A stretch of 64,000 bases of DNA from Chrysoperla carnea (lineage: Eukaryota > Arthropoda > Insecta > Neuroptera > Chrysopidae). The position numbers and the translations under genes are program-made. The notes below the pieces were generated by a model, which had not been told where the DNA came from, searched no databases, and was given only the letters and a program-made list of their open reading frames with translations. The stretch spans positions 91,993,435 through 92,057,434 of the forward strand of contig NC_058338.1 in the NCBI RefSeq assembly GCF_905475395.1. Reading direction: 5' to 3'. Each line of letters starts with the position of its first letter. Positions within the stretch are counted from its first letter, which is position 1. Shown in pieces: positions 54,156 to 64,000 of this stretch.

Positions 54156-54329
54156 AAATTAGAAGAGTTTAAAAAACCAACTAAATTATGGCGGATTTGA
54201 TTTTCGAAATTATAAATTAGAAGAGTTTAAAAAACCAACTAAATTATGGCGGATTTGATTTTCGAAATTATAAATTAGAAGAGTTTAAAAAACCATCAAA
54301 ATTATGGCGGATTTGATTTTCGAAAAATT
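54156..54329 (+). repeat. Tandem repeat, 58 bp x 3
   Basis: Three 58-nt units begin aaattagaagagtttaaaaa and contain 'ttatggcggatttgattttc'. Units 1 and 2 are identical as read and unit 3 differs at a few positions. A partial relative of the unit start stands alone at about 52843. The recent expansion lies within a dispersed repeat. Confidence 0.9.
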
Positions 54330-54409
54330 CTAAGTACTTTTTATAATTTTTCGAGAATGTTTCACAAGACCGACTACTAGTTAAAGCTACCTGCAAATTT
54401 GCTTATCCC

Positions 54410-54690
54410 TCTATCTCTTGTAGTTTTGGAGAAAATGAACACCAAAGTTTTGCCCTAATTTACGCCTTCATGAGTAAACAGTGATGTATACGAAAAAATG
54501 TTTCAAGAAAAAGTTGTTTATTTTTTTTATAAGAAACGATTTTTACATTTAAACTTTTGTTCTATCTCTAACGTTTACAAGATGGGTTCTATGGATCTAA
54601 GGCCCAATTTACCACTAATGTTGTTCATTTACGAACTCAAACTCACTTTTTACGTCCTAAGCACCAAAGCAAGCCATACAAATTTTACCT
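54410..54690. repeat. Inverted copy of the 45290-45690 repeat
   Basis: Reads as reverse complement of 45460-45670: 'gccctaatttacgccttcat', 'ttttgttctatctctaacg', 'actcactttttacgtccta'. Confidence 0.6.
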
Positions 54691-55034
54691 TTCAACTTTC
54701 TTTGCGTTTTCTTAAGTTATCGTATTGACGGATAGACAAACGGAAAAATTCCAACCGATCTGTATATTTTTTTTCCCAACCTTTCAAACTTTCGGCAAAG
54801 TCGATACTTCCTAAAATTTTCCGCGTTTTCTCCAAAACTATCAATTTTAAGAAAAAAATTCTTGGCAAAAGTTGTAGAACGTAAAATTTCAATCGATATG
54901 CGTATATAGTTTTATACAGCCTTTAAATTTTAACATTAAAGGGCGGAAAATATACATAAGCAAGTATGCCTCGCAAATAATTATTTAAATATGGATTTTT
55001 CCGAAATACGAAAGATTGAGAACAATTAAAATTA

Positions 55035-55215
55035 ATACAGTAACCTTGTCGTTTGAAAGTACGGGGTAGTCTGCATCAAATCCGGTAGTTCCGATTTTTT
55101 TTTGGTAGGATAAGTGAAGTCAAGCAAAATGAGGGTTATAAGTATAACACAGTAGTCTTTGTTTTTAGAGTTGAAATTTCCCAACAAAGCGGAAGGATAT
55201 TCGCTAGTAGTCTTA
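55035..55215 (-). repeat. RTE-like tail on the minus strand
   Basis: On the minus strand it begins 'actagcgaatatccttccgc' and 'tttgttgggaaatttcaact', the start of a family of retrotransposon tails. A relative is at about 12570-12650. Non-coding. Confidence 0.5.
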
Positions 55216-55847
55216 TAAATCAAATTATCAACATCCGATTGAATGTTTTATATAAAAATCAGTCTAAAGAAATAATTAGTTTATTTATTTTTATTATTAT
55301 TTTGTAAATAGTTTTGCATGCTATTACAATATTGCTCCGGATACATGATTGGAATTTAACCTTGCTAAAGGATTATTAATAAATATATATAGGTAGATAT
55401 ATATTTAGAGTAAGTATTGTTTTTCCAAACAGTGTCATGTTTACCATTTAAATCACTCATTTAGATTATATAGCACGATATTTGTACATTTGAACAAAGT
55501 GTTCGAAAAACTTCTTAGACCGGAGACTACACTCCTCGACAAAAATTCCTAAACCTACAAAAAAACTAGTGATAAGTAAAAATTTAAAAAAAACTTTACC
55601 AATCTGATTTGAACAAAGTGTCTGTTGGGAAAAATATCTAAGAACGGAAACTACACATCTTTAAAAAAAAAAAACCGCTGAAAATGAAACGCGAAACAAA
55701 CCCTTTGACAAAAATTTTTAAACTTAAAATAAACCAGAATTGAGTACAAATTTTAGTGTCTCAAAGTAAAATAATCTACAAAACTGATCAAGATAACTCA
55801 ATTCAAATTAAAATTGATTAGCTCAAGTTATATACAACTAGTAGAGT

Positions 55848-57825
55848 AAGATCCCGGTGCCCCCAGACGTTACTTATTTTCTCATAAGAAATATAAATGG
55901 GATAAAGTAGTGTTAGTACGAACTTTGAGTGTGTGCATACCTGCTACCTTGGGTCGACGGCCAATTCATAGGTACCAGGTGCTAAAGGTAGATAAATACA
56001 GTACTGATTTTTCTCAAATTCTCAGTGCTGATTTTTACATATGTTTTAGATATTTTTGTTAATAATCAATAATCATTATTGCCAGACACTTTCCATCGGC
56101 GCTTACCCTTACCAGACGCTTTAAAGCTTCAAAAAAAAAACATATTCTTACTTATAATCTCACTCTTGATTTTTATATATGATACTCAGGGAACTATTTG
56201 AACACCCCTGGTCAGCAGCCAGACCAATTGGAGGGGTCAAACATCCCCCCAGACACACATAAAGTGTCGCTATGTGTATAAGCGCGAGGGCATTATTTGT
56301 ACGCTTGAGTGTGAGAGAGATATCTATTTATGGAAATCTTTCTTATACTTATTGTCGTCTCTAGGCTACTCTATTCCGTGCTACTCGATTCAGTGCATCT
56401 GTGATTTTATTTACAACGTGTTGAAATAGAAAAACTATTTATAGTATTCTAAAAAATATAATGGCAGAATTATTAAAGTGTGTGTTTTGTGAGAATTCCG
56501 ATGTGAATTTAATGTATTGAAAAAAAAAGCAGAGTACCAGATAGCATTTATGAAACTCGGCAAAGTAGACTTATTCAGTGACTTAGAACTGGAGCAAAAT
56601 GTGTTTAACACTATACAAAAATTTATTTGTGAACTGTACAACGTGGCCGGAATAATTGACGTAGATGCTGCCCGACTCCAACTCTTCATCAACACTTATA
56701 TGGTTTGTGACGTAAATGAAGAGTTCAATCGAAAAAATGTGAAAAACTTTGATGCTAGTAACTTACCACCATGCAAAAGTGAGCTTTTACAACAGTTTCG
56801 ACGAGCTAATTATATCACTAGTCTCTGGAAGAATGTTCATATGAAGAAAATTAGTATTTTTAGTCCTGACAATAATGGGTGGACGTTGGAAGATAATAAA
56901 TATCATTTTAACTGGTTTGATGGGGACCAATTGCCGAGCTTTGTCAATGAATCGCTTCAAGAAGAATCAGGTATTATACTTTAACTTTGAATAATTGATA
57001 TAACCGTGTAAGTCTTTGATTCTTAATTATGTTATTTTTGTTACAGAAAATGAAAGTAATAAGGATGATAATGAAGATAGTCAATGCCAACATTGGGTTG
57101 ATGATGACTTATCAAACTTAGACGATGATGACAGTAAAGATCACGCTGAATTGTAAAATGACATGTATAGCTTTGTATAATTTTAAGATTTAATAAACAT
57201 GAATTTTTTAAATAGTAGTATTCAATTTTACTCGATGATAAGATGTAAAACATAGGTTAAAGAAACTCATATTTATTATTCATAAAATTTTCTCAACCCA
57301 GATCACTTTAAAATACCTTGTAATCTTCAGGTTCGATTCCATTTTGCATGTAACGAATCTTTAATCTCTCTTGATTATATCGAACAGAGCAGAATTTTAG
57401 CGACACTTTATGTGTGTCTGGGGGGATGTTTGACCCCTCCAATTGGTCTGGCTGCTGACCAGGGGTGTTCAAATAGTTCCCTGAGTATCATATATAAAAA
57501 TCAAGAGTGAGATTATAAGTAAGAATATGTTTTTTTTTTTTTGAAGCTTTAAAGCGTCTGGTAAGGGTAAGCGCCGATGGAAAGTGTCTGGCAATAATGA
57601 TTATTGATTATTAACAAAAATATCTAAAACATATGTAAAAATCAGCACTGAGAATTTGAGAAAAATCAGTACTGTATTTATCTACCTTTAGCACCTGGTA
57701 CCTATGAATTGGCCGTCGACCCAAGGTAGCAGGTATGCACACACTCAAAGTTCGTACTAACACTACTTTATCCCATTTATATTTCTTATGAGAAAATAAG
57801 TAACGTCTGGGGGCACCGGGATCTT
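55848..57825 (+). mobile_element. Young DNA transposon with 424-427 bp terminal inverted repeats
   Basis: The left arm (55848-56271) and right arm (57399-57825) are reverse complements; in a read-through the only clear difference is the length of an A/T run. The ends are AAGATCCCGGTGCCCCCAG and its complement. The unique centre of about 1.1 kb encodes one spliced gene (56461-57156). The arm identity implies recent insertion or arm homogenisation. I find no DDE transposase motif, and no convincing target duplication can be read at the edges. The superfamily is not assigned. It may be a non-autonomous or satellite-type element that keeps an accessory gene. Confidence 0.85.
56461..57156 (+). pseudogene. 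Gene carried by the long-TIR transposon, frameshifted near the start
   Basis: ATG 56461 starts M-A-E-L-L-K-C-V-F-C-E-N (a C-x-x-C pair) but the frame ends at TGA 56518-56520, just before a run of nine A. From the A run the -1 frame is open for about 150 codons to a donor at 56970/56971 (gtatta). An acceptor (ttacag, 57045-57046) joins in phase to a 36-codon acidic end (many D/E) stopping at 57154-57156; AATAAA follows at about 57190. The middle has L-P-P-C-K-S-E-L-L-Q-Q-F-R-R-A-N-Y, then S-L-W-K and N-N-G-W, a pattern I have seen in uncharacterised, often transposon-borne insect and cnidarian proteins. I cannot name a function. Apart from the single shift it looks intact, so the shift may be recent or an assembly error in the homopolymer. 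Confidence 0.6.
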
Positions 57826-57831
57826 GGTCTA

Positions 57832-58290
57832 TAGCTGTGAACTACCCGCTTTGTTGGGCAACATCCCCACTTGCTCCCCTCCCTCCATATTTCCTTGCGT
57901 GGGATAAAAGTTTTGTAATGTACACGTCATGCTCTTTTATTTGATACCCCACTTAGGTATATTTGTAAATATTCGATAATTCCTTCCCACTTTCTCGCTA
58001 CACCTTTCTACCCTCCGAAGGTTAAAAGTAGTATATCGTGTCAATATTTGAGCTTAATCGATGCACAACTTTTTTAGTTTTTGAAGCATTTCCCTTTCAA
58101 CCCCTATTTCAACCCCTTACTCTACTATAATATGCATGTATTATACATTAAAACCTTCCTCTTGAATCACTCTATCTATTAAAAAAATCATCATCAAAAT
58201 CCGTTGCGTAGTTTCAAAGATTTAAGCATACAAAGGGACATAGGGACATAGGGACAGAGAAAGCTACTTTGTTTTATACTATGTATTGAT
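57832..58290 (+). mobile_element. RTE-type LINE 3' end
   Basis: From 'agctgtgaactacccgcttt' through 'cttcctcttgaatcactcta', 'catcaaaatccgttgcgtag' and 'gggacatagggacagagaaa' to 'ttgttttatactatgta'. This is a very common insect RTE tail. It abuts the right end of the long-TIR element; with 52878 and 19862 it is the third clear RTE tail in the window. Confidence 0.7.
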
Positions 58291-58620
58291 ATTGCGAGAA
58301 GTCGGAAGATAAATATCACGTTTTCTGAGGAACATTTTTAAAATAGTGTATCCCTTACGTTATATACAAATCTTTACTGAAGTGTTTTTTAAAGGTATGC
58401 TTTATTTTGTAACAAATCTAATTTTCTTAAGATTAATTTGGAAAACTAATACTCATTTGTTAAAATCATTTAAAATATTTATTTTTAAAGAAAATTCTAA
58501 CATGTAACACTCGTTATTCCATAAGATACATTTAAAGTGATGAAATAAATGCTATTTTTGTGTTATTTCTTCTATAAGTGATTTTCTCTAAATCTTTAGG
58601 CATCAACATTTCCAATACTA

Positions 58621-58781
58621 CTCTCTAAAGGTTGAAATAGTGAAAATGGTGACTATTCACTATTTTTTAGTGAGAAGTATATCACTATTTCAAATAGTGG
58701 TATCCTTCTCACTAGCAAATAGTGAATAGTCACTACAAAATAGTGATTTGTTAAACTATTCACTATTTCGTTTTTAGAGAG
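58621..58781. mobile_element. TA-flanked MITE, ends CTCTCTAAA / TTTAGAGAG
   Basis: A 161-bp element built of repeats of 'actattcactatttt' and complements. The terminal repeat CTCTCTAAA is matched by TTTAGAGAG, with TA on both sides (58619-58620 and 58782-58783), as in mariner-like MITEs. The whole unit folds on itself. Confidence 0.75.
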
Positions 58782-60479
58782 TATGGTATATATTGAAAAA
58801 TTTTACTCTTAATTTTTTTCTAAATTTCCCAAGTTCTACTAACATTTTATCCTCAAAATTTGAAACGTAATTTGGGTCGAGGAAAATTTTTGAAATCTTT
58901 CAATCAAATCTGGAAAGTTGGCAACTCTTCAATTATACAATGTTATAGTATACTACTTTTGAAACATATTGTAAATTGCCATTTTCTAGATTACATTAGA
59001 TATTTCAACTTGTAGATAATTAAAATTTTTCATGTTATTCAATTTAACCATGACATCACCTACACTTTAAAAGTTAATAGAGCAAAAGTCTAGAAGCTAT
59101 AAGATATGAAAACTTGGTTGCTCATTTTATAATAAGTAAATAATTTTGTTACTGAGCCTTTTGACACTATTTTTCCAACTTCATATAAAAAACATCAAGC
59201 TTCCCATTAAAAATTGTACATTCTTAAACACTCAAAAGTATTACTTTTACTTTCATAGTAAACTTTTCACCGCTTTCAAATCGTTTCAAATAGGCATCTA
59301 CGTAATCAAAAAAATTGCTTATGAAACTTAAAACGAGTGATCAGTTAAATATGATGATCTTTTATAAAAATTTCATTTTTGTGTGGAATACTGATCGAAA
59401 AAATATACGTTTCAAACTATATTTGAGAACAAAATTTAAAATTCCTTTAGGTTTTCCAGTTTCGTTTAATATCTAAAACGGTAGATTGAATAGGGAATAT
59501 TAATGTTTTTTTTTTATATTTTTAATTCATTGCTACACTGTTATAAATAACATAGTAAAAATAAATACTTTTTAAAAATGCGTTAATTAAGTGTAAAAAA
59601 ATATTTAAAATATTGGCGCTTTATGTTGATGACGAATTAATAATGACCTGTCAATTGATGACAGTTCAATGTATAACTTACACTTTAAAAAAATGACTTT
59701 ACAACATAGAATTTACACTCGTTATTATTAAGTTTTCTAATAAAAAGTCGTAGAAAAATATAACTCAATGTAATACCATACAAAATATAAGTAATTAATA
59801 CCATACAGTATGCCAACGAATTTTACAAGCCAATACAATGACGTTATGTCCGTTTTAAAATTTGAATTTCTAAATTTTTTTTATTAATTAAGTTTAAGTA
59901 ATTAAAAAGATATTAATTACTAAAATAATGGGTTAGTTGCAATATCCAGCCAATAAAGTTACGGAAAAAAAATTTTGAATCAAATTTAAATTTAATGAAT
60001 ATTCCCTATTGTGGAAATAATTTTGAAGACAAAAGTTGTTATTATAATAAGCTTGAAAATGAGTATAAAGCTCCCCAACTATAAAGAGAAGTTATTAATT
60101 ATGTGTTGATTATCAGATGAAAATCCATGACATAAGTTTATAAACATTTTGTAGATAAAACTTACATATACTAAATTTGCATTCATTAATATTTTCCTGC
60201 ACTTTTCAGTTATAAATAATGCATCAACAGTTAAGCTTGTTAACCCTCGACTTTTGTTTTAAAATGGTGGAAGCTCTGGGAAGTGTAAATATAGGAATAT
60301 TATAATGTACTACATTGAATATATATAGCTTTAAAATATGCATTATGTCTAAAAAATTTGAGGGCTTATTAAAAACTTTCAAAAAGTTTTAACTTTCTTA
60401 TTTTTGCTGTTTTCAAAGAAAATTAACAGTTTTGTTCGAATTATTATTCATTTAAAAGCTGTGTACATTATGTCATATA
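58782..60479. other. Intergenic, no gene seen
   Basis: AT-rich sequence without a recognisable gene or repeat family. Confidence 0.5.
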
Positions 60480-61090
60480 CACGGTGTTTTTTTAAGGTGA
60501 CATATGCTAGAAACTCGATAAATAAATTTAATCGAAGAAAATGATTCAAACGAAAAATGTTAGTTTCAAAGGCGCACATCTTATGCCGGCATCGAATTCG
60601 ATCTAAGTTTTCAGGTTCAATTAAAACCTCACTCTGATTCATAACTGATAAACATTCGAAGAACGCTTTAAATTAGAAAGTTGTTCTTTATAAATACTCA
60701 ACCATTTTTTAACATTTTTTTGTAAAGCGAATAGTTTTTAGACAGTAATTGATAGCAAAAACCTAACTTTTTGTGCGTTTATTCGTTTAATTTGAAAAAA
60801 AAAGATCTTTATAGAAAAACAAACAACTTTTATTGGATTTATTGGAAATTTCTTTTCGAAGAGTACCTAGATTTCGTAGAAACAATTATTCGAAATAACA
60901 ATTTTGATAGGAAAAAACAATTTTGGGGAAAACTTTTCAGTCAGTTTTTGCATAAACTGTATACGGTTTGCGGAAAAATGTTTCGAACAAAAAATATTAC
61001 TACTCTAACGATTACCAGGTATGGAGTAGAGTGAGTTTTTCATTGAGCTTGAAAACTTAGGTCAAGTTTAATGTCTGCGTAAGATGTGCG
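60480..61090. repeat. Dispersed repeat, copy 2 (first at 26650-27260)
   Basis: Collinear with 26650-27260 over about 600 bp. Short palindromic pieces 'gcgcacatcttatgc' (about 60571) and 'gcgtaagatgtgcgc' (about 61076) mark the two sides, suggesting degraded inverted-repeat ends. Confidence 0.7.
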
Positions 61091-61558
61091 CTTACACACC
61101 CAACATTTTTATTGATACAAGTTATTTTTCGAATTTCAAACAAATATAAATTTTTTTGTATGCAATAAGATTTATTCGCAAAAATCGAATGAATTCGAAG
61201 CAAAACCATTATCAAAATTTTATTTGTTAAATAATACATAAATGTTTTGATAACGTTTTGACTTGTTGTTATTAATATTTATCTATAGGTACTTCCAATT
61301 TTGTTCATGTAATCGTATATAATTTTATTCGAATCGATAAACTAAATTTATTTGTTTTAGATATATTTACCATAAAACTAGCACAAAAAAAAAAAAGATT
61401 TTCATAGTCAAATTCTAGCAAATCAAAATATATTTACAATAATTCATAAATAAATTTATTGCATGTGCCTATTTTGGCTTATTATGCCTTTATGTAGTCT
61501 GTCTTATTTATCAAATATCCGTGATGAGTTTCATTATAGGTATATATAGGTTGCTTTT

Positions 61559-62065
61559 TTAAGGTAGTACCAGCATGAAATCACTTTTCGACAGATTTGG
61601 CCGAATTTTTTTTCTCGGGTTTATAATAGCTTTATTTATGAATTCCTAAAATTTCATAATTTTTGACCGTTTAGATCGCGAGATATTTAAAGACAAAGTT
61701 CGCGATTTTGAGGGTCATGTCCCATTTAAAGCATGTAAAATGTCCGGTCTCTCTCCTATTTTTTATGATATTATTATATATGGAAGAAAAAGTAGAAAAA
61801 AATGTTTATACAATACAATTCTAAAAAAAAAATTTAGAAATTAATTTTCACTTTCGAGATATTAATTTTGACGTAAATTGACCGAAATTGGGACGTTGGC
61901 ATAATTATTTCCCATTTTAAACGGTCAAAATTTCTGAAACTTTGGGAATTAATAGTAAGCATTATTAAATTCTTAAATTTAATTTTTCGTTAAATTCTGT
62001 CGAAAAAAAAATTGTACCATTGCTTTAACATAGAAACTGCAAATACCATGCTGGAACATCCTTAA
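61559..62065. mobile_element. TTAA-ended MITE, ends ttaaggtagtaccagcatg / catgctggaacatccttaa (copy 1)
   Basis: A 507-bp element with imperfect inverted ends of about 19 nt starting at TTAA on both sides. The same ends recur at 62471-62810, and single ends at 63065-63085 and 63726. Non-coding. Confidence 0.75.
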
Positions 62066-62470
62066 CTTAACATTTGCAAAAAAATTAATCAAATACAAAA
62101 AATTTGGTTCCAAATACGAGAACTATTGTTTTTTAAGAAAATTCGTAGAATATAAGAATTTTTTAACACTAAATCATTGAAAATATTCACACCAGAACAA
62201 CGCTTGCAAACTGTTGAAAGTTTTAAATTTTTATGAAATAATTTTTATGAATTTAACGTAATTGACCTGTTAATTGACCTCCAAGATCATGCAATCTAAT
62301 TGACTAATTGTACGCCGATAAACCAGAAATGGTTGAACACTGGGAATACAATATTCAGCAAATTATTGGCGAAATACGAACGACAATTACGCCCCAGCTT
62401 CGCAGTCCACATGACCGAAATAATATTAAAACATTAATGATAAAAAATTATCTTTCCAATGGAGCCATGT

Positions 62471-62810
62471 TTAAGGTAGTATGAGCATCAAAGGAATTTT
62501 AGATTTAGGGTTGAAATTATTTGTACATTGTTTTGAACTTTGATGATGAATTTTGTTATAACTGCATGAATGTCGACGAAAAATAAGAATACAATTTTTC
62601 GATATCTGAATTGGCTTACAAAATATCGAAAGCTAAATACTTAAACAAAATTACCAATTTTTGATATTTTGAAAATTACTCCAGATATCGAAAAATTTTA
62701 TTCTTACTTTTCGTCTTATATTGTCAAGTTATAACATTATTCACCATCAAAATTGAAAAAATATATTTTTTTAAATTTGTGTCCCCACTACCGTGCTCAT
62801 ACATCCTTAA
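62471..62810. mobile_element. TTAA-ended MITE (copy 2)
   Basis: Begins TTAAGGTAGTATGAGCATC and ends CCGTGCTCATACATCCTTAA; 340 bp. Its interior is the reverse complement of part of the repeat at 38940-39480, so that NSUN7 intronic repeat belongs to the same family or captured it. Confidence 0.7.
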
Positions 62811-64000
62811 TTAGTCGAGCACAACGGGTTTTTTTTGTTTTCAATAATTTTTTAAAGTTTTAACTTTGATTTAAATAGTTTTTTTTTTTAATTTCCACCG
62901 ACTAATTTTGGAGAAACCTATGAAAACATATCATCCAACTACCATAAAACCAATGTTAAATATGCATTATTTTGAAGCCATATTTATTTATTTAAATAAT
63001 CTGGCACACCACTCTCCCCCCTTAAATTTTCAGAATTGAATTAGAGTTTTTATTTAAAATTGCCGTGGTGCTCGTACATCCTTAAATGATATTAAAAATA
63101 TTTTTCTTTGTTTTATTTGAATTTCAAGTTGTTCACAAAACAAAACCCGTTATTTTGAATTAACAAAATTTTCAAAGCAATTTTCTGCTTATAATTTTAT
63201 TATTTTTCAACAGTATTTTTCAAGAAATTATTATGGAGACACCTCGTACATGTTTTAAAAATATATTATCATTACGGTTACATAACAAGGTATATACAAA
63301 TAAATGATTATTGTCATATAAAAAATAAATATGAGTAAAATTGATTTGTATTTTTAGAGTAGCTATAACTTGGTGGCTTATGGCTTATCGTAGTCATTTT
63401 GATTGTGTTATTTAGAATATTTTTCTAAATTATAATTTATAAGTATGATGATGATCGTGATTGAAAACTAAAGGTTATGTTTTTCGTGATGATATTTTTT
63501 TTATATTTGCGTTTTTTCTTCTTCTGCTTTTTGCTATAAGATATTTAACGAGTACAAAACATCGTATGACTAGTATCTATTATTATATTCGAAATAAATG
63601 CGTGAAAAATAGCACGCGAAACATTTAGGTAATGGGTAAAATTAAGAAAATTTTAGAGTAAAAGTTAATATCCTATTAAATTATTTGCTTGATGTAAATT
63701 TTTTTATATATAATTTTTCTCCCAATTAAGGATGTACATGCGCCAGGACAATTTTCGATAAAAGGCTTGATTTTTTTAAAATATGCAGTCTAAATCAATG
63801 CTGAAAATTTTGGTGGTGGGAGTGCCCAATTATTTAAATAAATAAATTACTTCAAAAGTAGGCATATTTAACATTGGTTTTATGGATGATATGTTTTCTT
63901 TTCAAGAAAACAAGAAATTCTTTTTTCGAGTAAGAGAACTTAATAATCTCAATTCAGTCACTAAATTTTCCAAAACTCTGTGTGCATCGACCTCCACAAT
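62811..64000. other. Repeat-rich right edge with partial TTAA-ended MITEs
   Basis: A right-type end CCGTGGTGCTCGTACATCCTTAA stands at 63063-63085, and a left-type end TTAAGGATGTACATGCGCCAG at 63726, whose element runs out of the window. 'aggcatatttaacattggtt' near 63850 matches the family interior. No gene seen. Confidence 0.55.

Noticed and set aside
56435-56695. Minus-strand open frame overlapping the long-TIR element's gene
   Set aside because: The + strand frame has splice sites, a poly(A) signal and a recognisable residue pattern; the minus frame has none.

Overview
This is a 64 kb piece of an AT-rich (visibly about 70% or more A+T) insect nuclear genome. The evidence is spliced genes with GT..AG introns, a metazoan U1 snRNA gene, FLYWCH exons of the kind found at insect mod(mdg4)-like loci, RTE-type LINE tails, a tRNA-derived SINE with a TTAGG-like stretch, and many short inverted-repeat DNA transposons. 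The order of insect cannot be fixed from this sequence.

Layout. 1-5.1 kb: a decayed pogo/Tigger transposon, then two alternative 3'-terminal FLYWCH zinc-finger exons on the + strand and a third, frameshifted one. 5.1-12.6 kb: no gene seen; dispersed repeats. 12.7-15.3 kb (-): a complete four-exon NADPH:adrenodoxin reductase (FDXR/dare). 16.7-20.6 kb (-): a complete nine-exon SMU1 splicing factor with a hAT relic in one intron. 22.4-28.3 kb (-): a complete six-exon mitochondrial phosphatidylserine decarboxylase. 30.0-31.1 kb (-): two coding exons of an unrecognised gene. 31.7-41.0 kb (-): a ten-exon NSUN7 homologue in which both cysteine positions of RNA m5C methyltransferases are replaced. 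A further coding exon at 42.0-42.4 kb may be its N-terminus, and it borders a large imperfect palindrome. 42.5-64 kb: gene-poor; a tRNA-derived SINE (44.4 kb), an intact-looking U1 snRNA gene (47.06 kb), several foldback elements, and a strikingly young 2 kb transposon with 424-427 bp terminal inverted repeats (55.8-57.8 kb).

The genes do not form one pathway and there is no operon structure. FDXR and PSD both act in mitochondria, and SMU1 and U1 both belong to splicing, but these neighbourhoods look coincidental. The dominant process in the window is repeated insertion of non-autonomous DNA elements into introns and intergenic DNA. The most notable observations are the long-TIR transposon, the NSUN7 pseudoenzyme signature, and the palindrome that carries an inverted copy of a coding-exon end.
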